From NCBI RefSeq assembly GCF_030272615.1, contig NC_081405.1, positions 647,844,920 through 647,908,919 on the forward strand: a stretch of DNA of 64,000 nucleotides. Reading direction: 5' to 3'. Made by a program: the position numbers and the translations under genes. Shown piece by piece: positions 34,636-46,015 of this stretch; position 1 is the stretch's first letter, and the number at the start of each line of letters is the position of its first letter. The DNA is from Cryptomeria japonica. Taxonomy: Eukaryota > Streptophyta > Pinopsida > Cupressales > Cupressaceae. A model generated the notes under the pieces. The model had not been told where the DNA came from, ran no database searches, and saw nothing but the letters and a program-made list of their open reading frames with translations.

Positions 34636-36000
34636 CATGAACCATCAATGTGAACACATCTGAGTAGTCTATTTTATGCTAAGAATGCTCCTATTTTTCT
34701 TCCCATCTTGCTCAAATGTTTATGTCCATATGATAGCAACATTGTCTCTTAATTGCCCTAAGTTCAAAAATTATTGAGCTTTGACACATTGTTTCTTAGA
34801 ATTTGGGACACATACAAATGATCCCTTTGAACCTACGAGGTCACATGAGGACCCTCTACCATAATAAACTATCTCAAATTTCTAGACTCAAAACCATTTT
34901 CCTAGGATAGTAATTTTTTTGTTGATGCAAAAAACATCAGATGCATTCAATTGAAAGTTGCAATGTAGCCTAATTTTTGTTCTATTCATTGTGGTCATGA
35001 ACCATCAACATGAACACATCTAGGTAGCTAGGTTTATGCTAGGAATACTACTATTTATCTTCCAAACATGGTCAAACATTTAGGACCATATCATAGTGGC
35101 GTTGTGTCTTAAGTGCCCCAAGTCAAAAAAATTGTTGAACTTTGACGAGCTATTTCTTGGAATTTGAGGCACATAAAAATGATCCATTCAAAACTAAAAG
35201 GTCATGTGAGGACCCTCTATAATAACCTATCTCATATTTTCAAGATTTAGAATCATTTTCCTAGGGCAAGAATCTTTTTTGATGTAAAAATTATCAAATG
35301 TATGCAATGCAAAGTTACAAGGTAGAATAATTTTTGTTATGCTCATCGTGGGCATGAACCATAAACATAAATACATTAGGATAGGTGGTTTTATTCTATT
35401 AATGCTTGCATTTTTCATCCCAATTTGTTCAAACATTCAAGGCTATATCGTTGTAGTATTCTCTCTTAAGTGCCCTAAGTTTAAAAAATTGTCTCTTTTA
35501 TGGGTTGTTTCTTGGAATCCGAGGCACATACAAATGATACATTTGAACCCACGGGGTCACATGAGGACCCTCTATAATAACCTATCTCATATTTTTCAGA
35601 CAAAATCATTTTCCTAGGGCAATAATTTTTTGTTGATGCAAAAAATGTGAGATGCATGCAATGCAAAGTTTCAAGGTAGCCTAATTTGCATTTTATTCAT
35701 TGTGAGCATGAACCGCGAACATGAATAGATTTGGGTAGGTGGGTTTATGATAGGAATTTTCATATTTTTCTTCTCAACTCACTCAAATGTTCAAAGTCAT
35801 ATCATAGCAATGTTGTCTCTTAAGTGCCCTGAGTTCAAAAAACTGTAAAACTTTTGATGAGATATTTATCAAAATTCAAGGCACATACAAATGATCTATT
35901 TGAATTTTTGGAGTCACATGAGGAGTCTCTACCTATGTAAGATTTTTAAGACTCAAAACCATTTTTCTAGGGCAATAATTTTTTTATCGATACAAAAAAT
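34636..36000. repeat. Tandem array, about 3.8 units of ~357 bp
   Basis: Units start with CATGAACC at 34636, 34996, 35353 and 35707 (spacings 360, 357, 354). Shared landmarks recur in each unit: GGTCACATGAGGACCCTCTA, CATTTTCCTAGGGCAATAAT and ATGCAATGCAAAGTT. Divergence between units is considerable. The last unit stops near 36000. The small frames in this span are by-products of the repeat. Confidence 0.9.
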
Positions 36001-36065
36001 GTAGGACAACCCTGGTGAACTAGGACAAACCTAATGAACCTAGGACAATGCTAATGAATGTAGGG
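36001..36065. repeat. Short tandem repeat, about 20-bp unit
   Basis: Three imperfect copies built on TAGGACAAnCCTnnTGAACC follow directly after the ~357-bp array. Confidence 0.7.
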
Positions 36066-37094
36066 AAGCCAGGTAACAAAATTATAAAGATGATGAAAAG
36101 GATAAGGGTAAGTACACCAAGATGGTGAACAAGAAGAGTGGTATAAGTGGCCACTTTTTTTTTCTTTTATGAAATTAGCTAACCCTGAACTTGGAGGAGC
36201 AATTTGAGACTCATCCACTCAAAGTTTGAAGATAACCAAACAACAAAAAATGTAGTACTCTGAATCTAGTTTCCAAAATACTAAAGTTTTTCAAAATTGG
36301 ATAAGATTAAGGGTGTCAAATAATTCGTGCAAAGTGTTCCCTTTTTTTTCAGAAAAACATAATATAGTGTCTAACATGTGCATCAAAAAAGTTATAGTTG
36401 TATTTAGTATTTTGACAAACCCTTTGGTAGAAAGATAGTTAAGACTGAGCATAGTTAAGAGTGAGCCCAAGAATTTGTGTATATTTTTGTTGAGTATTTT
36501 TTATTTTTATGATTTTTCCAAGTGGATGCATCCTGAAAAATCAACTACATGTTCATGTGCATCACATAACTTACACCGAAATAAAAAAAAATTAATTTTT
36601 TTTCAAAGTATAAAGAATGAAGTGTAGGACAACAATATATAATTTATTTTAATTTTGGACAAGTAGTTCAAAAGCTATTAAAAATATGGTACAAAAATGT
36701 ATTTGAGAACTCTAGAGACATTAGTAAAAGAAATAAAAAAATTAATACACTAATGTTGTTGAATTTTTTTTAAAATATATGCTTAGAAAGCTCAGAAGAC
36801 ATGTGAAATTATGGTGAAAATTTTATGAATTCCCACTTGATAACATGTAAACCTGATGATGAGGAAGTTGAGAAATCTTATTTGAGGAAGAAAACATGTA
36901 AAAAGGAGGCAAATGAAACCCCAACCCTTAGCTCTACCATCAAAAGCTAATTACAAGTCGTACCCCAATTGGGATTTTATTTTAAAACCCAATCAACTTA
37001 TGTTCATTTATATTCATATATGTAAATATACATATATTCATATATAGTTTTATACATGTAGATATGCATATATTCATATATGTATACATGCATA
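36066..37094. other. AT-rich spacer
   Basis: No gene recognised. The right end (37010-37094) has several imperfect copies of CATATATTCATATATG. Confidence 0.5.
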
Positions 37095-37590
37095 GATTCA
37101 TATATCTATATCTATCTCTCTCTCTCTCTCTCCCTCCTATCCCTTCCTTCTCTCTCTCTCTATCACTTTCTCTCTCCATGTCTCCCTCTCTCTCTATCCA
37201 TCTCTCACACACATGAGCTATCTCTCACTCTATTTCTCCCTCTCTTTATTTTAATGTCTCACAACCCCTCTCTCCTAATCTCTCTCTGTCTCACTCAACC
37301 TCTCTCCCTCTCTATGTTTTTATCTCTCTCAACCCCTCGCTCTCTCCCTCTCTCCCTCTCTATCTCTTTCTCTCTCAAAACCTCTCTTTCTCAACCTCCC
37401 TCTTTCAACTTCTCTCTCTCTCAAACTCTCTCTTTCTCAAGCTCTCTCTCTCTCTCTCACTCTCTCTCATCTTCTCTTTCTCTTTTTCTCTCTCCATTTA
37501 TTCCTCTCTCCCTCTCTATCTCTTTATGTCTCTCTCTCAATCAACCTCTCTCTCTCTCTCTCCTCTCCCTCCCTCCTCTCTCTCTCTATT
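37095..37590. repeat. CT-rich low-complexity tract
   Basis: About 500 bp of TCTCTC and TCTCCC with occasional AACC and TTTA interruptions. The Ser/Leu-rich open frame over it (37080-37658) is an artefact of composition. Confidence 0.95.
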
Positions 37591-37830
37591 GTCAAAAATT
37601 TGATCAGGTTTTGGTCACTATACATGTTTCAACACTCTCCCTCTCTCTTTGTCTATAGTGTCATAATCTCTATCAAGTTTTGGTCACTATATACTCTCCC
37701 TCTCTATTTGTCTATAATTTCAAAACCCCAATTGGTTTTTTGTCACTATAGATGTTGCAACACTCTCCCTCTCTCTCTTTGTCTATAGTGTGAAAACCCC
37801 GATCAAGTTTTTGTCATTGAAGGTGGTTTC
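37591..37830. repeat. Tandem repeat, unit about 70-85 bp
   Basis: Three imperfect units, each with TTTTGGTCACTATA (or TTTTTGTCACTATA), CACTCTCCCTCTCT and TTTGTCTATAGTGT, followed by a fourth start, ATCAAGTTTTTGTCATTGAAG. It continues out of the CT tract. Confidence 0.8.
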
Positions 37831-38170
37831 AAAATGGCCAAAATAGAACGATTTCTAGTGAAGTACCCACTATAGATATGTTTTCACCCACAACATTCCC
37901 AGACAATGTAAGCTTTCCTTTATTTTATATGATTTAAAATGATTGAAATGATTAATTATTTTCTTTTTTCAATATTCTTTTGTTTCTTTAAAACTTTTGA
38001 TTGTCAAATTCAATGATTTTATGGATTTACAAAATAATTTATTTGTTTAATTTGTATAATATTTACTAACATATATGATGTTATTTAGAACAATTCATAT
38101 TAATGATGTGAAGGAACAAGCAAGGATCCATTGAATCAAAAGAGGTACAACAAAAGAAAGTTAGAGGGAG

Positions 38171-39823
38171 TGTGCAACATAGAAATGGAATCAAGTGGCT
38201 ATGACCTAATCCCACTCTCATGTACACAGAGTGGAATATGAAAGAGCCTAGGGATATATCTCACCTTGAATACTTCTTGTAGGGAAGAGAGAGTCAAAGA
38301 ATATCTCTTAGGGTTTCTATTCCTTTTCTATAAATGATGACTAGATATGCAAAATATGATAAAACAATCAACTAAGCTAGGAGATGAGAAACAAAGTACA
38401 CTTAAACTGAAAATGCAAATTTTGTGCACATTGAAACTGAGATACAAAAGCACAAGACTAGAAAAGAGACTCTGAGGTGCACCTGATGATGAAATCTGAA
38501 GCATACTTGGTAGGACCAAGGCATTGGGTGCCTTGGTCCTTGTGCTAACGAAAGGTTGGATTTCTGAATCTGAGGTCCTGAGAGTCTAAGATGCAGATCT
38601 GGCACAAAAAACTGCAAAACCCTAGGGACAAGGGTGCCACACCCTGGTCCTATCCTAGGGCACCATGCCCCTATCTCTATGATTTGATATCAATTTGTGG
38701 CACTAAGATTGTTTTTGTGTCTTCTGTTAGTCCCAACATTTATGCGTTTGTCAGATTCTTGTACCTACACCTACAACTTGAAAAAGGGTGTCTAGGTGGC
38801 TATATAGGGTTTTGCCTTAGTCAAACCCCTTGTTTTGGTGATTTCCACCTCCACAAATAGCCAATAATGTAATGAAAATGTGTGTGCAAGATCCTAAATG
38901 AGAGAAATAAAGAGTCTATAGTTCTACCCTACGCTTTAGAGAGCAAACCCTAAATTCTTGTAAATGTAAATTCAAATGCTTCAAATAAAAAAAGAACTAG
39001 AGATCTAAAGCATGAATGTAGATTTGAAAATGAAGCTCATACAAATATATGAAAACAACATGAAACCATACCAAACCCTAGGGGAGAGGTACAAGCCAAT
39101 CATCAGTCAATGATCTCCTATTATTCTTGAATGTCTTCAAATCTCCTAAGTGATGTTGAAAATGCTTGATGTAGACTTGGTGAATGCTTGATTTGTTGTT
39201 GTAGACTTCATAAAACTTGCACTTTCACTTCATAAGAGTCTCCCTTAATTTCCATATCTTAGATCCTTGAAATGAGGAAAGAAAGGTTTTATGTATGAGA
39301 CCCTAGCTTTGTTTTGATTCATAGAGCGACCTAGAAATAATATTTTCTGCCAATCTCTTGGATTTGAATATTAAAATACCACCAAAACATGCTTTCAAAA
39401 TTTGGGAAGAAAAAGTTGGGACCAAGTAGTACCAACTTGGTCTGAACACACGGTTAAACCAAATTTTAACCAAATTTTTGGGGAAGCAAGATATTGTGAT
39501 TTTAGAGAAAAATCCAAGAGTATATGAGAATTTGAGATGTCTAGATATGCAAAATCGAGCCTTGATGGTCAAAATAAGACATAATTAGGATATTTGATGA
39601 AATGATTAATTGGGAGAATAAAATAAAAAGGGTCACACTTAGGGTAAAGGGCTTAATTTTATGATGTGTAGAGAGATGAAAGAAGAATTTAGATTTAGTT
39701 AAATTAACTAATTAAATTATTAAAAGGAATTTTAAATTCAAGATGCAAACAAACTAAGACGGGTGCTAACCTAAGCGTAGAATTGTACCACCCAATTAAG
39801 GGTGTACAATTTATTATGCTACA
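38171..39823 (-). repeat. LTR of the old gypsy element
   Basis: 1653 bp, TGTGCAACAT...ATGCTACA on the plus strand. The young LTRs are 1638 and 1669 bp. Shared phrases include AAAGAGCCTAG, CTATATAGGGTTTTGCC and TTGTACCACCC. A TATATA box candidate lies at 38801-38806, conserved in all three LTRs. Confidence 0.85.
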
Positions 39824-40407
39824 TTTAGCCCCCACTATAGTGGTCATATGATAGTACATGCATATGCAAGCTAAAGTATAGAAAAGTAAACATGTCTTGA
39901 AAACAAATATATCCATAAGGTGTCAGACGAAGCCCCCAACAATATCTACCGTACATTGTTAGGAACCACACCCTAAAAACCAAAATGTTAGATAAAATCA
40001 CAAAATCAGCTAATGCTTAGTAGGGAAGTGATGAAATTTGTGGGTAGCTATATGCCCCCCTATTTCAACTTGCTAATTAGCGAGTTGAAACATGGTATCG
40101 TGTTTACCTAAATGAATTGTGAAAAAAAGGTGATGACAAATACTCACAACAAAGCTTGATAAAATATCTAAGCACACCATGAAATATTTGGTAAGGAAGA
40201 GAACTGAATCATGATTCCAATGCCATCAATAGTTTAAAAATTAGAGTTCTCTAGCTCAAGATATGAGAGATTAAGTAAAAAATAAGGAATTAGGGTTTCG
40301 AGAAAGAGAGAAGTGTATACCTTATGAATAGTGAAAATGACACTTTCAATTGTCATTTTCTCACTTTTTATCCTATTTGCAGTAGAGGAGCCCACATAGA
40401 ACTCATG

Positions 40408-42960
40408 ATGCCTCGAAGACAACCCAAGATGCCTACTCAAATGGAGATCCTATGACACTTTGTCATCACTGATCAACCACTTAATGAGGTCAGTGTACCA
40501 AACTATCTTTGTACTTCCTGTTGACTTTTTGTTGACTTAACTTTAACTTTATAGTATGCAAGAAGGTGTGATTACACATATGCCCCCAGAAGGGTGCCAT
40601 GGTCCCACTATGGCGCCATGGTCCCAATAGGGCACCCTTGTCCTAGTAGGGTAACATGGTCCCACTGGGGTGCCCTGGTCCTTCTAGAGAACCCTAGTCC
40701 TTCCATGGCATCCTAGTCCCTTAACAAGATGACCATGGGCTAGCATAGGAACATGCTTTCTGATGTTGAGTTGATTGAGAGGATGATATTGATTATCTAT
40801 TGTTTAATTTTTACAAAAACTACCTTATATGCAAGAGCACACTACCAAACATATATATCAAAGTCTACAAAGTCATGTTCCATGATTGTCTCAGGACAAC
40901 AAAGAGCTACTTAATGTAGTAGGGTTCTAGTACATATGTAAAATGTTATCCATGAAGTTCCATCCAATGATTCTTATGGCACTCATGGAGAGATGGGACA
41001 TAGACACCTCCACATTTATCCTACCCATGGGATAGATGGCAGTTACGCTTGAGGACATGTACAACATTATGAGGCTTCCCATTAGAGGATGCATAGTGAG
41101 ATATCAGATAGATCATAGACCATATTCTTTTAGGAGAGAGCAGATGTACTGCATTGTCGAGCCATGCCCAATGACACTAGAGGATGAATCATGATTCAAT
41201 GGTTACTACATCCCACCAGTGCCATTCCACTTGTGAGGAGACTCATGATAGTTGTAATGAGGCTATCCATATGCCTTGATGCATGAGGTTGTCACATGAA
41301 TGGGGCTCTCACCTATGCCATCTGAGTGATGGAGGAGCAACATATAGTGTTCTCCTAAGGACAGAGCATGTTGGACCATCTCTAACATGACTTAGGAGAT
41401 TATGTCTATGGTGAGGGATGTAGTTTGATGACATGCACCCTTCTTTAGGTTTGGATGTTTGATCATATCACATGCACTAGGCTAGCATGAGTAATAGTTG
41501 GTATTGGCTCAGATGACCCTAGAGTATATGCACACTCACTCACCAAAACATGGCAAAATAATGATGTATTACATTGGAGGATTGTGATTGATAGATTGAG
41601 ATCAGATGTTATAACATGGAGGCTATACCGGCACATGACCACATGGCTAGGCCAGGCCAGTCAACTTTGGATTATGTAGAGGAATCTCTTCCTCGAGGGC
41701 TGTCATAGCCATATCATAGTCCCATTCTATTTTGTTTGGGTTAGGCAACCATTCACATTAGATTAGGGTGTTCCAACAGATATGCTAGTTTTTACATGCC
41801 ACTCTTGAGTGATTGCGAGACCAAGAGCAGCTCCTAGGCCTTGTATTGATGAGATTGAGATGGTAGATTTTGATGTTTCTAATCAAGATGTAGTGGTCCC
41901 CTTTAATAATGATGTGGGATATCACTCCAAGTACACCACATGGTGGGACAAGACTTACCCTGGTTCCATTTTCTTTTAGACTATCTAAGGGGTAATCCTG
42001 GTCCATGGAGGTGATCAACTAGCTCTACTAGAGAGGAGCACAAGACATTCATGGACCTGAGTGATGGAGACACAATGGATCAAGAGGATGAGAGTGGAGA
42101 GGAGGAGGGAGAACAATATTATAGAGATGACGATGATGATGAGGGAGATGATGGAGATATTAGTGTGGAGGGAGGTTAGGGTGGGGAAGATCTGTAGAAA
42201 GGGGAAGAGGATGAGAAGGGAGAGTAAGAGGAGGAAGAGGAGGGGGAGAAAGTGGAGAGAGAGGAGGAGTAAGAGGTTCCTCATCACTTCAGAGGTGACA
42301 CTATAGCCCTAGATCCACCAGTACTTCCATCTAAAGGAGCGAGAGCTGATCTTAGGAGACCCATTTTTAGCTTACACTGGTCATCTCCTACAGTACCACC
42401 TACTGGAGTACAGAGACACTACAAGCATGGAGAGGGTAGTGGTTCTAGATCAGAGATGGCTACGACACATGATCCACACTAGCAGGTGGGAGACCCAGGT
42501 AAAGGTCTTTTATTTTATTTTGTTTTTTTGGAATTTTCATTATGATGTATATGTGATTTGATTTTTATTCCCTCTTCTACAATTGGAGTATAAGAGTGGT
42601 GGTCCCTTATCCAGAAGACCCTATCTGACATCATCATTGTTTAGCGCATACCTTGGTCTTTGTAGATCATGTAGAGACCTTAGAGGAGTGTTGGACGACA
42701 TGAGGATCTATTTGAACTAGTTTGAATAGAGATAGAGATCAAGTGAGAAGAGGGGGAGTAGCTACAACACGAGCTAGCAGAGTCCCAGGAAGAGTCAACC
42801 ATGTCAAGGTATATTCATGGATCGAGAGAAGAGGAGCTCTTTAAGGAATCACTCATGGTCCTCATCTCATTATACACTCATGGGACCACTATGACAGGTA
42901 CTAGAGGGCTTCGGTAGCCACTAGTGATAGATAGTGTTGAGATAGTAGAGACCACATTTT
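40408..42960 (+). pseudogene. Antisense plant-mobile-domain gene of the old gypsy, decayed
   Basis: Exon 1 (40408-40488, 81 nt) reads MPRRQPKMPTQMEIL, has a stop, and ends with a GT donor at 40489. The young copy has the same exon length and donor. PMD-like text follows from about 40960: FHPMILMALMERWD and VTLEDMYNIMRLPIRG. The acidic block is at 42060-42260, and the end is near 42960. Numerous stops and shifts. Corresponds part by part to 48235-50719. It lies opposite to the element's own coding strand. Confidence 0.8.
40585..40715. repeat. Minisatellite, ~20-bp unit (old copy)
   Basis: Six or seven diverged units built on GGGTGCCATGGTCCCACTA, in the same place (after exon 1 of the antisense gene) as the array at 48405-48570. 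Confidence 0.85.
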
Positions 42961-43517
42961 GTATCTAGTGGTTGATGTTGTATATGATGATTTACTTTAA
43001 AACTTATGATGATATATATGATGATCTTAGCCTCAAATGTGTTCTTTTAACTGCAAAACAATGGATATGTATATTGCTTTGATTAAAAGTAACAAGTTTA
43101 TAAATGTACATGTATGTGTAATCTAATTCTCATTTGATTGATTTCTCAATACCTCATGATTAAATTGATACATGTGTGATCTAATTAAATAAGTAAGTAT
43201 TTAATCAAATACAACATTGATGATGTAAATAAATGTGTTAAAATTAAAGACTACATAACTAATGTGATCTAATTAAGGGTTTAATTAAACAAAACATAAT
43301 GTATCCTAACTCCAAACACATGAAATAAAATCGCATGATATACTAGAACAGAAAAAATGTAAATTGCTAAAAGTTTAGATAATGAATTCAAGACAACCAA
43401 GAATTTAAAACATGTTTGTCAAGAATAAAGAAATATAGATTAAATGTTAATAATTTAATACTACATGCTTTAATGAAGACATGCTACCATGTCATACAAT
43501 TTTGAAGAAGAAAAGAA

Positions 43518-44646
43518 TGTTAGGCCCAATATGGAAAGCTAATGTACTGAGAGGGGAGGGGTGAATGAATACTTCAAAACATTTCTTGAACAATAACTTT
43601 ACTATTATGCAGAAACAGAATAGTGCACTAACATAAAATAAAGTTAAAACAAATAGATAACAATCATATATGATTCACTCCATAACACATATATTTTGGT
43701 TATGCAAAAACTCTTGGTTAGAGATAAAAACTGCAGTGGGGATGGCACCCACAACTTCACTACTACAATAATAAAGAATGCTCGGTTAGAGCTACATTTA
43801 GCTATTTCTGATAGCTTACCCTGTTAGGAGTAACAAGATCTATTAGATCTACCTTGCTAAAGGATTTTACAACATTTATTCTGAATGCTACAAAAAGTTA
43901 GAGGCTTTACAATTTATAGACTTGATTAAAGTCTTTTACCCTGTTAAGGGTTTCTCTTTCAACTTCACAATATTACAATAAAATCATTACAAATATTTGT
44001 AACTTTACATCTGAAATGTTATAGCAGATTCTATGTGCTCAGAATAGATTACCTTGCTTATAACATGCCTCGGTAAACCCTTATGTTTAGTTTGTTCTTC
44101 GACTGTTCTCTGAAAACCTTCTCAGTGACCTCTGTGTCTCTGTAACAGTCTTCCTTCATGCATACATACACTTCACTAATGTTGTATAAATAGATCTTCT
44201 TAAAACGGTGATCCAATTCATTGCTTCGATCTTACAAACAAGATTCTTCGAATGAATAACTAAACAAAATATTTCAATGGTTAGATTGTCCTTGTAATCA
44301 TACACAATCTTCTAGTGCAATTTCCAATGTAATAATGGTTAGATGTGCCTGGATCTTGTAACACGTTTTCATATGCATGTCCAGGTTCAATGTATCTAGT
44401 AACACATTTCACTCGGTGTATGTCAACTTGGTGTGTCATCTTTGATGCTCGGTAGTCTCAAAAAGATACTCGGTTGACAGCTCGGTGTATACTACTTTTT
44501 GTGACTACTTTCCTCTATAACCGACTAGACTGTGCATACCGACTTCTCTATGTGTACCGACTGTATGATTCGGTAGTGCTAACCGACTAGAATATATAGT
44601 ATGACTTTGAATACAAAAACTAATGGCAATTTGATAAGTAGTAACA
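43518..44646 (-). repeat. 3' LTR of copy B
   Basis: 1129 bp. On the plus strand it reads TGTTAGGCCC...GTAGTAACA. It matches the partial LTR at 63075-64000 closely and the solo LTR at 33489-34635 in reverse. Confidence 0.93.
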
Positions 44647-44660
44647 ATCTCCCCTTTTGA
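44647..44660 (-). promoter_or_regulatory. Polypurine tract of copy B
   Basis: On the minus strand TCAAAAGGGGAGAT runs directly into the LTR start TGTTACTACT. Confidence 0.85.
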
Positions 44661-44979
44661 CATTAGTTGAGATGTTTGACAAAAACTACTTTCAAAGTCA
44701 TAACTCAAAAATCTATATACTTGCAAAATGACTATACTTAATAGTAAATACAATAGTCAATGAAGTAGTATATTCAAATATACTCCTCTTATCATTATAT
44801 TGTACATAACTCTAATTTTTGTATGCTCGGTTCTGTGTTTGCATGCTCTGCTTATTGTCCTTGGATATTCTTGGATATTCTGCATACTCTGCTCGGTATA
44901 CTCCCCCTATATACAATACTCTGAATACTGTATCAAAACTATATTACAAAAATGTATTACCAAAACTGTATCTCCCGCT

Positions 44980-45365
44980 ATATGGTATCACTCCCAAATA
45001 TATAGTATTACTCCCCCTTTTTGACAAACATCAAAATCTTAATTTCCATTCGAGGGTGGTAACTGATCAAAAATAGATTTATACTTCTTCCAAGCGTTGG
45101 TGAGTGTGACACAGAGTGCATCCTTTACACTTTCCATTAAAGAATTTTGTGCTTGAATATCAGCCAATAGTGATATTAAGCCATCAAGAGTGTTTCCCTC
45201 TTGTGTAGTAGATAGGCGTGTAGCTCTATTAATCTATTCTTGAACTGATGAAAGATGAGGAAGAAATAATGTCTAGAGTGTCATTATATCCATCCTGATC
45301 TTATGCTCTTCATTTCTTAGTTCTAATTGTTGAGCCATGAGCTGTTGAAGCTTAGTATAAAAATT
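44980..45365 (-). pseudogene. Tail of ORF2 of copy B
   Basis: After the stop at 45366 the minus frame goes on with LQQLMAQQLELRNEEHKIRMDIMTL and a Leu/Asn-rich stretch (LADIQAQNSLMESVKDAL) with two or three stops, ending near 45050. Probably the original C-terminus of ORF2, coiled-coil-like. The last bases are untranslated sequence before the polypurine tract. Confidence 0.5.
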
Positions 45366-46015
45366 CTAAACTAAATTGGGCTCTGTGGTCAACTTATTTG
45401 AGAGATCGGTGAACTCTTTCTCAATTGCATTAGTTTTATTCTTGATATCTTTAATGAATATGGAAAATGTGCAAAGTTTCTGAAATAAATAAAGAATATG
45501 CTTGAGTTGAGGGGACAACTTAGCAATGAATTTGACAAGTTTGACTTTGCCAATAGCGAGAGCTTTTTGTACCTCTTCAATCATTTTTGCAGTAAGCTCC
45601 TTGTCTTTGAGCTTGCTCAAGTACTCAGATGCATCAACTCCAAATGTTTCTATTTGAGTAAGGAGTTCATCCAATTGAATGTGGATGGCTGCATCGATTG
45701 ATACTGTAGCTGTAGGTAGCGTATATGTCAGTAGTGTCTTCACCTTCTGAAGTACTTTATTCTTCTTTTGAATGGCCATTTGTTTTTCTTGTTCGGCCTT
45801 TGCTTTGCATAGTTCACCGAAATCAATAAGTGCTTGCCCCTTTAATTTTGAGATATCCACATTGGGCAACACTATCGGTTTAGTCAAATCAACTTTAAAA
45901 CTATGCTTTTTCACCTTCTTCTCTTTACCTTTGGTTGGTTGGACCAAGACAATAGCTTGTGAGACTTGCTGACCCTCGGTAGGTTGCTCGGTAGAGGCAA
46001 CACTTTGGTTGGTAC
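45366..46015 (-). pseudogene. ORF2 of copy B, 3' part, split by the young gypsy
   Basis: About 215 residues are open on the minus strand from TNQSVAST to TTEPNLV. The stretch is Lys-rich, with KGKEKKVKKHSFKVDLTKPI and a long helical part (DELLTQIETFGVDASEYLSKLKDKEL...). Joining codons across the gypsy target duplication (GGTAC at 46011-46015 and 58702-58706) keeps the frame of the upstream part ending ...DTIAATG. Frames here that begin inside the gypsy LTR are chimeric. Unknown function. It matches the coiled-coil tail region of ORF2 in copy A in position and composition. Confidence 0.7.

Larger units (their letters stand above)
38171..43517 (-). mobile_element. Old Ty3/gypsy element, 3' half (interrupted by copy B)
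   Basis: The LTR (38171-39823) and the following 3.7 kb align, much diverged, with the young gypsy element at 46016-51300: the LTR, the PPT-side sequence TTTAGCCCCCACTA, the antisense PMD gene, and the AT-rich 3' spacer. At 43517 the homology stops at the LTR of copy B, so the rest of the element must lie beyond the right end of the window. This is the oldest layer in the right half. Confidence 0.85.

Noticed and set aside
35227-35666. Small reading frames in the ~357-bp array
   Set aside because: They do not persist in frame from unit to unit, so there is no sign of coding.
37080-37658. 192-residue Ser/Leu-rich open frame
   Set aside because: Produced by the CT-rich tract, where few stop codons can occur. 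No protein-like features.
42015-42306. Two overlapping frames, one Leu-rich and one Arg/Glu-rich
   Set aside because: They come from the GA-rich acidic block of the decayed antisense PMD gene.
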